64,000 nucleotides of DNA from Eleginops maclovinus (lineage: Eukaryota; Chordata; Actinopteri; Perciformes; Eleginopidae). The notes beneath the pieces are model-generated. The model was given only the letters and a program-made list of their open reading frames with translations, was not told where the DNA came from and searched no databases. The stretch spans positions 10,912,744 to 10,976,743 of the forward strand of contig NC_086356.1 in the NCBI RefSeq assembly GCF_036324505.1, given 5' to 3'. Of this stretch, positions 52,837 to 64,000 are shown piece after piece; position 1 is the stretch's first letter; each line of letters begins with the position of its first letter. The translations under genes and the position numbers were made by a program.

Positions 52837-55800
52837 CTAAAGGAGATAGAATGGCAAAGCAAATAAAAACGTCTCATTAGGTTTATAAAATATATTTATG
52901 TTAGCATCTCAAACATTGAAAGTATCTTCAATGACTCTTCTACTTTCTGATGAACCTACAGGGTATGAGCCCTTTCTGGAGTAATTTGTCATTTTTTCAT
53001 GAATAGCTAATGATATGTCGGTCTAGCTAACATATAAACACATTAATTAACATCATTAGTGAGAACTTCTAATTAGAGAAGGACAGCATAACATCTGCAT
53101 CATCAGGAACACAAAGTAATAAATAGGAGGTTTGGACGCTACTCTTTAAAAGTGATGAAATGGCTCAGCGCTAATTTGACAGATCAGAGACGTAGGGAGC
53201 TAACAGAATGAGAGTTGAAAGAAGACATGGTAGATTTAGCTGTGTCTCAGTCAAGAGCACAAGTTTCCCAGAGAAGAGAAGAGAGGATGATGCAAGCTGA
53301 TGAAAATGATGCAAAAGCCCTAGCCCTACGGGTAATACTGAGCTAATGTGAATCACCGCAGCTAAAATTTAAAAAAGCTGAGGGAGAAAGGTCATATAAA
53401 AGACAAGATGCAGTAAGCTACAGCACCAAACATTTGTTATTCCTGACTTAAGATCAAATTATAAAAAAATACCCGTAAGAAATGCTTTCCTTTGTCAGGT
53501 GTCAGCAAGTTGACCGGAATACACCTTCCTGTTATGTACATGAATCAGTACCACCATTGGAGTTTATCCTAAAGGTCAAAGTGTTGGGTATGGGTTATTC
53601 TAAATACGCCACACTGACCTTGTTGACTACGGTGAAGACGGTGTAGATGAGCATCAGGTGGTGCTTCTTCAGAGGCAGGTAGTGAGTGTGCTGCAGAGCA
53701 AACAGCACCGCTCCTATCAGGGTGATCTTGGTGGGGCTAAACAGACAAGCAATAACAGAAAGGTTATGATATAATACTTGAAAACAACATTTTAACAGAG
53801 AAGAGATCACATCTTATATGTTTGAATTATTACAAACAAATGACCTACACCAGAGACACACATTATCACTATAATGTGCATGGCATCCCCTTAACCATTA
53901 AATTATATTTTAATAGGTAATCCCTCATATTACAGACTGGGGTCCCCACAGACCCTCAGAGCAAAACTCTGCCATATCTCATAGCTGTTTTATTCTGTAA
54001 TAAATTGTCATGACAATTTGGGACAATTAAAAACAAAGTACAATATGTGTTGGGGTCACACAGGTTTCCCATGTATATGTTTGTGTTATATAAAAGCCAA
54101 ATTAACTTTAAGTAATTTAATAAATAATTATCTGAGATTTTCAGGATAACATTAGTGTCTTGCCTAACAATGTTCTGAGTAGAAAAAAGCCATAATTTCG
54201 TAATGGTTGTTGTTGTTGTTTATAACAGTAGTTTATGATTGGGGTTCCCTGAGACCCTAATCAGTAGTACTAATCACGAGCAGTTTAATAAAGTAAATGT
54301 TATATTTTTTTTTCTTAATCCACGCAAAAACAGAAATGTGAAAGAGCCATATAGGACACTTACTAAGACATTTTGAGGAGCTCATTAGTCTCTGGTTTCC
54401 AAATGCCTCTAACGAGCTGCTCAAAATTACTTATCAGACCACCTCCAGCACCTAGTGGGGGTAGAACAGATGCATGGTTGATACAGATTATTATTTATTG
54501 GTATTTAATACATCTAAAAATCATACTGCATGCACCATCAGCTACTGACCTTTAGCCCACCCGATGGCAATCATCACCAGCAGACTGTCGTTGTATTTGG
54601 TGTGTGCCTGGATGACCCTCCCAGCACCTTCCACGTCCTTGTTACTTCCTTCATCCCCGTCAGCACCAGCCTGAGAGGCAGCAGGGCGGCACAGCAGTAC
54701 ACCAGGTCCACAGGGCAGTAGAACACTAGGTACCTGAAGAGACACATATGGATAAAGTTAAAGTGGACACGCACATCTCAGTTAACTGCTGTGTGTAAAC
54801 TACAAGTTCACTAAACATATTGACAGTATCACCTGACAGTTTCTGTCAAATACCTGAGGTAAACAGCAGAGGGTGCTGTGTATTTTCTCAGGAGGGTGTA
54901 ATAATATGTGCCACCAGTAGAGAGAACCAAGGCTCTATATTTGGACATGGGCACTCTACAATAACCTCTCTGTTTCATTCAAAGCCTTCCACATTACATG
55001 CTTCCTTTACAGGTCATTAAGTGGTTTCCTATTTCTTCACAAGTGAACCTTTTCTTCTAAGTTGCAAAGGGGCCTTGGAATAACCCCGAGTCTTTCTTTT
55101 TTCCCTTTCTTTCTTGCTTTTTTCACTACCTCCTATACTGTTTTTCAGACTCAATATATTTACCAGGTGATGGAAGCGAGCAGAACACTGGTGCTGTTGG
55201 ACAAAGGTGCAACAACGGGCTCGGCCAGCATGATGGCAGACAGCACCCCTCCACCGAAACAGAAGAGCATGGAGCTGAACCAGCAGGCCAAGGGGCTGAC
55301 TCTGGAGACCTTGAGGGCGCCTGCATGAGAACAGAAGTATGTTTATCAGCAGGAGCCATGTGATGTGGATTTTCTTTAGTCCGCCATATGTGTTATCATT
55401 TCCATCAATAAGGTATTAGCATTCCTCATGGGTCTCAAGTTATATAGTAACACACTGCAATTACTGTTGTTGTGAAATGGTTACAAAAATAAGCACCAAA
55501 CAGTCTTCATTGTAGTTATGGGATTTAGATAATGACAGTAATAATGTCAGAGAGATGGGCCTTTTTTAGTCTAGACTTGAAGCCCATTCCTTGTTGTCAG
55601 GGTATTAGAAGCAGCAGTGGAGTTTCATACTTTGGCCTTTGTCCTTGACGGGTGCTTTTGATGCCAGATTCCCATCTTTTTACTCTAGATCACACTTGCT
55701 AGCATGTAGTAAAAAAACACAAATGAAAGCAAAGGTACAAAGGTTACAGGCAATAAAGATCCCAAGCACAAACGTTCTTGTCATAAACAGATTACATGAA

Positions 55801-58800
55801 CAATTATACATTGTGCAAGTCAGCTTTGTTCTCCTAATCCCTGGAACTGTATACATATTAACTAGTTAAAGGGAACAAATACAGCGATATCTGTCAAGCA
55901 CAGTTACAATATTTGCTCATGGGTGTGCAGTCCAAAGTGAACAGCAGAGACTTGACGTTTACAGTACAACCATACGAGTCCTCTGCTCATATCTCTCGGC
56001 GGCTCAATGATCCCTCTGTTTTAACCATGATTAAAAGAACACTGTATTACTTATACAACTCAAAACTGATATAATGGTACTTCTGTAATCTTCACAATGA
56101 GGGGAAGGTTTGTTGTAACTATTATGGAGTCAACACAGGCTTTGACGAAATCACAGCTTGTACAACTGGATGTACTTTTCAGAGATGGGGAAATAAGGCT
56201 CTGACTCGAGCAAAAGGAATGCCGCCATCATGCACTAAGATATACAATCAACCTTAGACAGGTATACTTCTCAGTCAACCCCGGACCACATGTCCCCGGT
56301 CACTACGGCCACACACAGGTCCATACAGGTAATCTGAGGATTACATACAGATTACAGACTCCTGCAGAGAGATCTGTAAACCAGGAGGATTTATAGCTCT
56401 ATCTGCTTCCTCTGCAGACTCCCAGTGGATTCAGTCTGCAACGCTTTCCTTTTCAACCTTGTTCTCACTCACAGAATACAGATTATTTGGAGTGAATCTG
56501 TTTAATTGAACACTCATTTAATGGGGGGAAAAAAAACGTTAAACTGTTTGAAAACTATAGCTATAAAGTTCCTAATGGGAGACATTAACAGTATTATCAT
56601 CTTGTACAGTACTGATGCTCAGATAGAATGGAAAACTAACTGTGAAATACTAAATGTACCAATACAACGATGTAAAATTACTTCATTATAGGGAAGAGAT
56701 TTGCTTACAAAATCTTAGTGGGTTGACCAAATATGAAAGTACTAGTTCTGTAGGAAAATGTCCCCTATTACAGATTCTTCGCACAGTCACATTTTGGCAT
56801 ACAACCCCATTAAAAGTATGCCAAATTAGAAATTCCAGTTTGCAGTGTGCCCATTGATCCTCTAACAACCATCACTAGATAACTTTGATAGTGAAAAAAA
56901 CTTTAAATGGGTTGAGTGAGTCTCATGCAAGTTCATGAGGAATAAGAAGCGCTGTTTTTCTTTGGGTCTATTTGAATGCTTTTTTGTTTAATCTGAGACC
57001 ATGATGATCTTCTGAAAGTCACACTGTATCCAAAAGTATGTGTTTTGTATCATGAGTCAGATTTCACTGAGCACAAGTTTCGTTTAAACTACAGCAATCA
57101 TGCAAGAGAGTTTGAAAGCAGCTTTACTGCTGCGGCTCTTACTACTGATGTTACTGGGTGGGCCAAACCAAAGTTACTACCTTCTCATTTTTAGCCCACT
57201 GGTATGCATCTGTCCCTTTACCATCACAGTGTCTCTCCCTTTACACCCCCCTTCAACTCTCCCACGCCCCATACGTCCGCGCCTCTTACAGTTTTTCCAT
57301 TTCTCAAAATGAACTACTGTTGAGTGATATAAAGTACAATGTGTCTTCAGCTCAGGGTGGGTATGTCATGCAACCGCAGTATAAAAAGCAGTTGAGCATT
57401 ACTGTTAACTGGTTTTGAATTGCGACTTGCAACAAGGACACAACCAGACAGGTTTCTCTTGTGTGTACAAGTTTGGAAAAAAGATTCTATGCACTCGTAT
57501 GTCAGAACAAGAAAGAGTGGTTATAAAATATTCCGAGTGTCTGGCCCCCTGACTGCATATCTTTTCCTTCTGTGAGAGCCGCAGCCTATATAAATGCCAA
57601 GTGTCAGTTCACAAGTGCAGCATAGTAAACAGGGTCGCTGTGTCATCACTTTTTTGTCTCTGAGCAAAACAAACTGCTGCAGTCAGAGTTAGAGCCAGGC
57701 CGAGCACCATCTTTGGGAGGTGGTTGCTTAAGTGGGATACATTTACAAAGTGTAATTTTAATATAGAGTTGCTTTTCAGATAGTTTTTATGTGGTAACAA
57801 ATGCTTTGCTTCAGGGCAGGTCAATATATTGACAATGCAACTAGATATCTTCTTATATTGTAATAAGGCCTTGGTGTGGTCTTTTCCGGTTTTTAAAGGC
57901 TGCATTACAGTAAACAGATATAATTTTCTGAATGTATTAGCATGTTGCAGCTGTGTTTTTAGTTGTCTCTAACCACTTAGTATTGGTGATTATCATAAAA
58001 AAAACACATTTTGTAAATATGTTGTAAAGGCCCAAAGGTCAACTCTACAGTATCGTCACATAATTGGGTGTCCCCACATCTCCAGGCACTACACCCGTTT
58101 TTCACTGACATATAATACACTGCCTGGACTTCTGTGACTAGGCTACAAACACACCTCTACCAATCCCAGATCTGGTTTCCTGGTTTGCATGGAAGGAGAC
58201 TCATTTAAAAGTCAAATTTAAGGAATACAGGCCAAGTACACCACAGATGTAACATGTCATACTGGTTGAATGTTTTATTTCCTGTGAATCCCCCTGTGAG
58301 AGCACAGAGAGCTGGCTGTCTCGTTTCTGTACACGGAAATGAAAACAAACCAAAGACAGTTCCCTTTTTGGAAATCACACCATTCAGAGTTGTAAACAAA
58401 CCTAATTGTTGTAATCTGAGATCAGTGTGAAGTAGTTTTAAATGAGGGCAACTGTATCTCATACTGGTACATTAATGGTGCATTAATGAATTTGTCATGC
58501 ATCTTAACCAATGAACACAATTGAAATAGGCACATGTCTTTTAGCTGAGAAAAAGTTGAGATGTTGTCTTTTAAGTCTTAACTAGGACAGCGTTTCCCCT
58601 GCTGCCATACGAACTAACACACATGACTTTAGCCTGTAAAAAGGACATCCCTCCTCTGTTCTGAAACCAGATAGCCAGATCAGAAACAAGTGGCTTATTT
58701 CTGGTTATTTTTGGCCCTGAAGTAGGGAACCACTGAGTGACATATAACCACTTCTCCTCTTCCACGTCCCTGTCCTCCTGCGTTTTTACACATCATAGCA

Positions 58801-59969
58801 ACATTTAGAAATCCCAAAATAACTTTGACAGAGAGTACCATAAACGTGTAAAAAGATCTGGCAAGCTCTCTCACTGCACTCTCAAGCCGGAAGGGAAGAT
58901 TTAACACAGGATAGAGAGAAGAAAGGGAGGGTTGAGGGATTTATGCATTCCTTTCTTCCTTTGGGAAAAGGAAAACTTGTTGAATTTCTTTTTATATGAA
59001 CCTGAGATTTAAAACGTTATTTTGTTCGCCTGTCCATAAAGTGGATTTTGTGTTGTGTTTGCTGATCTCTGTCTCTCAGCTACAGAAAGATAGATGGGTG
59101 AAGAAGACGTTGGGTTAAAGGGTCACGAGAGCTCAGATGCTTTGCGGGGCAAGTTCTAAAATAGACTGTAAGTTTACAGCGGACTACAATGGACTGCGTG
59201 TGGAAAATGGACTCCATGTGCAGTTAAAGTCCACCTGTTCCTGTAGACATTATCTCAGTGACATAACATAGTTGGCTCACTATCTGCCCTTAGTCTATGC
59301 TGATACAATCAACTGTGGCTGGGTAGCAGTTTGTGCTAGTTAGTTTATTAATCACCATTTAATGTTAATTTACATTATGATGGGATTAAAAAAAAGTTTA
59401 CGAGTGTTCTTTTTATCTGTTGTTTGTAAGGTTTGCTGAATACTATTACACAATACAGAGAGGTGTTGTGTTTTACTTAGGACACCATTATGTTAACAAC
59501 TGTCATACAAAGTAATAATGAATACACAATAATTAACTAAGGCTAATATGATTCATGTAGCTTTTAATAACATAGCTAGTAACATAAATGGATGTCCCAT
59601 AAGAAAGGAAAGGTCGGGATATGTGCACAAACTAAAATATATCAAATATTTAGATTCTAAGTTAACACCCTCTAAGTGTGCTGACATTTAGGTTGGAAAA
59701 ACAACATCCCCAGTGGCTGCGTGGCATGACGGTGGACAGCCTCAAATACCACGATAGCAATAGGTCTGTTGTCGAAGATAACAACTTGGTGAAAACTTTT
59801 AAAGTTGTGACAGTTTTAACACAACACTTTGCGTCATATCCTTACCTGGCTGCTCCCTCAGAGCCATGATTGACACGATATAGTGCGCAATGTCAAAGTA
59901 CGGAAACATGGACAAGTTGGCCAGTCCGTGGGACAGTTCGTCCAAATGCAGCACCTCCAACAAATCCAT
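52549..59969 (-). CDS. tmem38b: TRIC-B channel (transmembrane protein 38B), six exons; apparent 1-bp frameshift in exon 3
   Basis: TRIC-B forms a trimeric potassium-permeable channel in the ER/SR membrane that balances charge during calcium release. Six exons were joined by eye: 59969-59846, 55320-55164, 54733-54550, 54451-54364, 53736-53619 and 52836-52549. All introns are GT-AG and all phases agree. The product would be about 319 residues if one missing base in exon 3 is allowed for; human TMEM38B is 291 (from memory). Diagnostic blocks in order are [40 protein letters not shown], the signature [33 protein letters not shown], and [20 protein letters not shown]. The lysine-rich C-terminus ends SKKKN, as in ER-resident TRICs. 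FDIAHY and VMIAIGWA favour TRIC-B over TRIC-A. ATG at 59969 is the first in-frame ATG, with A at -3 and G at +4. Taken literally, the frameshift after residue 133 would truncate the protein at about 146 residues. Confidence 0.93.
53619..53736 (-). CDS. tmem38b: tmem38b exon 5
   Basis: 118 bp between acceptor CTGTTTAG and donor AACAAG|GTCAGT. It encodes [20 protein letters not shown] then [19 protein letters not shown], the penultimate and last membrane segments with the basic LPLKKHH loop. It ends in phase 0. Confidence 0.93.
54364..54451 (-). CDS. tmem38b: tmem38b exon 4
   Basis: 88 bp between acceptor CCCCACTAG and donor TTA|GTAAGT. It encodes [18 protein letters not shown] then [11 protein letters not shown] and the first two bases of Tyr. 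It corresponds to the glycine-rich loop plus the NFEQL and WKPE motifs shared by TRIC-A and TRIC-B. Confidence 0.92.
54550..54733 (-). CDS. tmem38b: tmem38b exon 3 with apparent single-base deletion
   Basis: 184 bp between acceptor TCTTCAG and donor AAAG|GTCAGT. The phase requires 185. The first 39 codons encode [14 protein letters not shown]... to [14 protein letters not shown], including the KEVxRxxK motif linked to lipid binding at the channel pore. The next frame continues [23 protein letters not shown], which matches the expected TRIC-B sequence. One base is therefore missing in the GGAGGGTC stretch (plus-strand cccTccc, 54616-54622). Either a G-run sequencing/assembly error or a real disabling mutation would explain it. 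Confidence 0.9.
55164..55320 (-). CDS. tmem38b: tmem38b exon 2
   Basis: 157 bp between acceptor CTCATGCAG and donor TG|GTAAAT. It encodes [20 protein letters not shown] then [18 protein letters not shown] and [13 protein letters not shown], with the glycine-rich GGG motif of the second membrane segment. The last codon (Trp) is split with exon 3. The longer frames overlapping it in other phases are shadows. Confidence 0.92.
55321..59845 (-). other. tmem38b: tmem38b intron 1 (4.5 kb)
   Basis: AT-rich intron from GTAAGG to TTCTCATGCAG. I saw no nested gene, known transposon or microsatellite. Frames of up to 98 codons (57609-57905 minus) have no recognisable content. Confidence 0.8.
59846..59969 (-). 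CDS. tmem38b: tmem38b exon 1 (coding part, 41 codons + 1 base)
   Basis: Encodes [20 protein letters not shown] then [21 protein letters not shown], the N-terminus and first membrane segment of TRIC channels. Donor CAG|GTAAGG lies at 59845-59844. It ends in phase 1, which exon 2 completes as Gly. The frame stays open upstream to about 59999, but only from a TTG, so the ATG at 59969 is preferred. Confidence 0.92.
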
Positions 59970-59999
59970 AATCCTGTAAACTGTGAAACTCTTCAGCAA

Positions 60000-60340
60000 G
60001 AGGAAGATACTCTAGATAATCCCAGCGAGGGAGTTGAAGTTGAAAAACGGCACCGGTCCAACTCAGAGCATCAGGGCTTCTGTATGCGGCCGAGTTGCTT
60101 GAAGACGGTTAGCTGACCAACGCTCGTCGCCAGGCAACAGACGTGTTACGCCCGTGGATGGTCATCATGGGTGTTACCGTCTGTGCAGTTACCTGTGGGA
60201 GTTACTATATTGACGAGGCTGTCATCGGCGCATAGCCGGAATTCCTGCTCCGTGTTCCACCAGTGATGGGGCGGGCGGAGCCAAAGGGGCTATCTGATTG
60301 GAGGAGCAAGAGCAATGTGAGCCAATCACGTGTCACAATG
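60000..60340 (-). promoter_or_regulatory. tmem38b: tmem38b promoter region (possibly bidirectional)
   Basis: CpG-richer than its surroundings and directly upstream of the tmem38b ATG. It contains an RFX X-box-like palindrome (60126-60138), a GC box (ggggcgggcgg, 60268-60278), an inverted CCAAT (attgg, 60297-60301), and a direct CCAAT (60322-60326) abutting a CACGTG E-box (60327-60332). There is no obvious TATA box. Opposed CCAAT boxes 25 bp apart suggest that it could also fire to the right. The transcription start cannot be placed from sequence. Confidence 0.55.
60126..60138. promoter_or_regulatory. RFX-type X-box motif
   Basis: GTCGCC-A-GGCAAC fits the palindromic X-box pattern GTNRCC(0-3 N)RGYAAC bound by RFX factors, about 157 bp upstream of the tmem38b ATG. 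Binding is inferred from the match only. Confidence 0.5.
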
Positions 60341-61049
60341 TGGCTTCGTGAGGAGACGCTAACATGAAAACAGAACCGCGGTGAAGTTCGATTAAGGTTG
60401 GATATTTTCCATATATTGTCTGTCAACATGGTTACACTTAGAGAGAATAAAATACTTACCGTTTAATGAAAGAGAGAAAACCAATGTAATGTTGAGCTCC
60501 TCCTTGCCATCTTGCACATATTGACATCTTTCCTCTTGAACTAACTAAAATACATCGGTCTGTGGCAATGCGTTTCTGATAACGAGTGTACAATAAATCA
60601 ATGTTATAAGAAATACATAAAAGAAGATCATTTTCAGTGTTTTTCAATAGCTTCCTTATCATGAGACCCAGTGACTCCAAAATGATGCTATTATTACTAC
60701 TCTGGACAAATAGAATATAGTACTTTTATTGGAAATTAGGGCTTTTCTATTTTATATAAATGCTTTTTTATAAAAAAAATTGCTGTTTTTTTTATTGAAA
60801 GGCTAGTTTTTCTTCAATAGATTTTGTGTAATTCTAAATCAATGCAGCATTAAATTACTATACTGAATGAGTACACAAATGTTGTTATTGAATTTTAGTC
60901 ATTTTTCTATTTTATATAAATGATTTTGTCATATGATACACATGATGCATTTAAAAAAATGTATGGCACATAAAACACATTTACTATAACTTTTTAATTT
61001 GCAGAATTCACACTAACATGGACAAATCAGAACAGAGGTATTGAATATA
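60341..61049. other. Non-coding stretch right of the tmem38b promoter
   Basis: AT-rich. On the minus strand there is a strong donor-like ACG|GTAAGTATT (about 60455-60445) that might belong to an alternative upstream tmem38b exon. No divergent coding exon was recognised. Confidence 0.4.
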
Positions 61050-61985
61050 ATTCAAGATTTAATTCAAGATTCAAGAAGCTTTATTTATCCCGAGGGAAAT
61101 TGAGGTGCAACAGTTCAATACAAAGAAGGAAGGAGAAATATACAATCAATATAACTAAACTACTAAATATACACTAAATATACATCAAATATTACTAAAT
61201 ATAAACTAAAATAACTAATTATAAACTAAGTATAACTAAATATAAACTAAATGTATCAACAATAAGAGCGGCTTTGCAAATATGAAATAGTGAAATAGTT
61301 ACAGTAACTACGTAGGTATAATATACAACAATACGTATAGTGCAAATGGCAGTACAGTAATAAGATAACTAATAAAACTAAGCCGAATACTAAATACTAA
61401 ATAAAGTGACATGTGAATAAAGTGACATGTGAAAGTGAAAGTAAAGTGAAATGACAGCATTGCGATGAAATAAAGTGTCACTGAGTCTCCAATGTTCCTC
61501 TGACGACCTGAGGTGGATGAGTTAAAGAGTCTGATGGCCACAGGAAGAAAGGACTTCCTGTGGCGTTCTGTGGTACACCGGGGTGGAACGAGTCTATTGC
61601 TGAAGGTGCTTCTGTATGAGGTCAGCACCTGGTGGAGAGGGTGAGCGTTGTTGTCCATGATACTACGCAGCTTGCGCAGCATCCCCCTCTCAGACACCAC
61701 CAGCAAAGAGTCCAGCTGGACCCCCAGGACGGAGCCAGCCTTCCTGACGATCCTGCTGATCTTGTTGGCGTCTGCTGACCTCAACCTGCTTCCCCAGCAC
61801 GCAACACCAAAGAAGATGGCACTGGCTACCACCGACTGGTAGAACATCTTCAGCATGGTGTTACAGACGTTGAAGGACCGGAGCCTCCGCAGGAAGTAGA
61901 GTCGGCTCTGGCCCTTCTTATACACTTATACATTTCTTGGCCCAGTCCAGTTTATTGTCCAGGTGAACACCCAGTAAATAATAAT
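61050..61985 (-). mobile_element. 5'-truncated L2-type LINE, minus orientation
   Basis: Read on the minus strand, it opens with LGVHLDNKLDWAKK, then the LINE reverse-transcriptase C-terminus, an AT-rich 3' region with short tandem blocks (ataaactaaatataac, aaagtgacatgtgaa), and a tail CGGGATAAATAAAGCTTCTTG followed by AATCTTGAAT. The tail is shared with the fragment at 4836-4902. It lies 0.7-1.6 kb upstream of the tmem38b promoter. Confidence 0.9.
61308..61985 (-). pseudogene. L2-type LINE reverse-transcriptase C-terminus, frameshifted
   Basis: Conserved blocks on the minus strand are LGVHLDNKLDWAKK (about 61984-61940), then in another frame YKKGQSRLYFLRRLRSFNVC, MLKMFYQSVVASAIFFGVACW, RIVRKAGSVLG, and ERGMLRKLRSIMDNNAHPLH ending near TERHRKSFLPVAIRLFNSST and GDSVTLYF (about 61480). 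The rest of the open frame down to 61308 is 3' untranslated sequence read through. The junction between the first two blocks is frameshifted and lacks several expected residues. The polymerase core and endonuclease are absent, so the copy is dead. Confidence 0.88.
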
Positions 61986-64000
61986 ATTATTTCTTGTAAT
62001 CCAAACAGTATTGTACTGGTAAAATTTAGGCAGCAACTGTTTTGGCTCATATGTAAACATTAGGAGGATGTGAGAAAATGCAGAAAAGATAGTCACTCTG
62101 AAAAAAAGAGTGTATATATAATATATATATAACAATCATTTTGGTCTTCTTTCCCACATTGGGTCATATTTCTACTTTGTTTGCCTGCACAGAAGAGGTG
62201 TTGACATAGAAACCAGTTTACCCTTATGCATGTTTTTGCAATAACAAGCATGTTTGACAGTTTTCTAGAAATGATGTCAGAGCCAAAAGAGTGATTTTAT
62301 AATAGATTGACATTTAAATCATATATTTCAAGAGGCTTTAATCAGCAACTGAAAAACACTTTATGTTGTCAGCTTACACTTTGAAAATATGGAAATAAAA
62401 GTTTTGAACTGGAAGTTAACAGTGCAATGTGAGAAAGCTTATTTTAAAGTTCTATAAAGAGCTGTAATGTGAAGTTACAACCACTAGATGGAGGCAGTCA
62501 AATATCTATTATGTATCACTTTTATAGTAAGTAGTCTGCTCTTACATCTTACTGTAACATATTCAGCACCAACACTCTGATCATCTTTATATCATATTCA
62601 TATTTCATGTTCTCTTATTAAAACATAATCTTCTGAAGGTGAACACATGCAAACGATTATCCCAAAATATATGGTTAATAAATGAAAAGATTTAAAAACA
62701 CATTTGTAGTAACTGAGGTGGGGAACAATGAAAATATTTGTATGACCTTTAACTACAAAAAGCCATTGTGCCAATTGTTAAAACTCTAATGGAAACTTCC
62801 TATTATAAAAGTTGTAATTCGTAAGCCATGATTAACATGAGCTGATAACATAGACGTGCACAATACCTAACATGGCCAGGTGATGATGTAACCACATAGT
62901 TAACATCGCAGTGAAACTTCACCCGAGACCGCTCCTGTGTTTGTGTTGGTATCCGGCATGGGTGCTGAGATGTGTATCAGCTTGTTGAAACCCTCTGACT
63001 TGTACAATGTCGACATTGAAAGCTGTCCATTATTGCCCTTTCAGATATCACCGAGCTATATTGTGTGACACCTCCCATAAATATATTATAGGGCTCTGGG
63101 TCCATCAGGGTCAAGGCTCAGTGCCTGTCAATGCTTTCAACACTCACACACACATACACACTCTCCACTCCCTCAGAGCACTTCTCATCAGTATTCTCCC
63201 AGTGGTGCCGTATAAAACTGTGTCTGCAGCGCCAACAGAAAAGGGACAGCTTCTCATTCCTCAGATTTCTGGGGCCCACCTCAAAGACCGAGAGGCCAAA
63301 ACTGGGGATTTCAGAACAACTGAAATCTTTATTCAATTAAGTCTGTGGCGGCCAAGCCTGTCACAAGTGTGTTACCCTCTAGCTCAAACCCCACAGTGCT
63401 GTCTTCTCAGGGGAATTCGGGCTGGGTTGAAGCCCCATGAGGTTTGGTGCTTCTAATAAACATTAACATGGAGAGTTTGCTGGTCTTGGAATAAATCCTG
63501 TTCTATTCCAGTTAAACAATGAAAGGTCAAAACTATTAAATGAAATGTCAAAGAAGTGCTGACTAATATAACTGGCAAAATGTGGTCATGGGTGTGTGAA
63601 AAAATCTGGTCAATATTCTTCCACTTGAAACGGTAAAATAAGCATAAGTAGTTAAATATCTTATTAAATGTGTTCCATTGCTGATACAAAAATTGATTAG
63701 CTGCTTTAAAAGACAAGTTTGTTATTAGTATGCCCTTTCTCCCTGAGGAATACCATGTAGTTTTGTAAAATACAGCCTTATTGTCATCATTGTTTAACAG
63801 ACAAGAGTCGTCACAGTTATCTGAATTAACCTACCTGTCTGTTACAATGAATGGTTTGGCAAACATCAGCTTTTCCTTCTAAGATCTTTTGAACAAGAAA
63901 ATACAGAAGATGGTAGAAGCCGGGCATAAGCCACACCTATGAAAGATGAGATAAAGACAAAATGAGTAATCATGAATGTGCCACACATCTGTTCTAACTG
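61986..64000. other. Non-coding stretch to window end, no gene recognised
   Basis: AT-rich with an ATATAT patch at about 62112-62130. The 149-codon plus frame (63007-63456) has no domain and no splice context, so I do not call it. No repeat family was recognised. Confidence 0.45.

Noticed and set aside
54542..54774. Two overlapping frames in different phases at tmem38b exon 3, first read as possible alternative products
   Set aside because: Together they give one continuous TRIC-B segment, so a single missing base explains them better than two coding frames.
59970..59999. Ten-codon upstream extension of tmem38b exon 1
   Set aside because: It begins at TTG. The first ATG in frame (59969) has a good context and matches the usual TRIC start MDLL.

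Overview
The window is vertebrate, almost certainly teleost fish, nuclear DNA. It is AT-rich and dominated by non-coding sequence, with long (GT)n microsatellites, GT-AG introns, Tc1-type transposons with Sleeping-Beauty-style IR/DR ends, 5'-truncated fish LINEs, and one multi-exon vertebrate gene. Nothing in it looks prokaryotic, and I found no CRISPR array, operon or complete tRNA.

The one secure protein-coding host gene is tmem38b (TRIC-B, the trimeric intracellular cation channel of the ER/SR membrane). It lies on the minus strand in six exons between 59969 (ATG) and 52549 (stop). All splice sites are GT-AG and all exon phases match, except that exon 3 lacks one base in a GGAGGG run at about 54616-54622. 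Read literally, this breaks the frame just after the family's KEVxRxxK motif. A promoter-like region lies upstream (60000-60340), with an RFX X-box-like palindrome, a GC box, two CCAAT boxes in opposite orientation and a CACGTG E-box.

Layout by region. 1-859: 3' half of a Tc1-type transposon, cut by the window edge. About 3.1-3.3 kb: tRNA-derived SINE. 4.84-4.90 kb: L2-type LINE tail. 8.77-8.99 kb and 12.4-13.56 kb: a possible non-coding exon and a CpG-rich promoter/first-exon candidate, both on the minus strand. In human, TMEM38B is followed by a gene desert and then ZNF462 in the same orientation, so these could be the 5' end of a fish znf462; that is inference from remembered synteny. 13.6-52 kb: a gene-poor interval with LINE fragments (22.0-22.3 and 39.2-39.8 kb), a second and complete copy of the same Tc1 family in the opposite orientation (34834-36426, open 337-codon transposase), simple repeats and conserved-looking non-coding stretches. 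51.9-60.3 kb: tmem38b. 61.05-61.99 kb: degraded L2-type LINE. 62-64 kb: no gene seen.

There is no gene network to describe: one host gene, a possible neighbouring promoter, and transposable elements. The observations most worth checking are the tmem38b frameshift, the X-box/CCAAT promoter, the transposon pair, the palindrome flanked by 8-bp direct repeats at 28.0 kb, and the candidate 5' exons at 8.8 and 12.4-13.5 kb.
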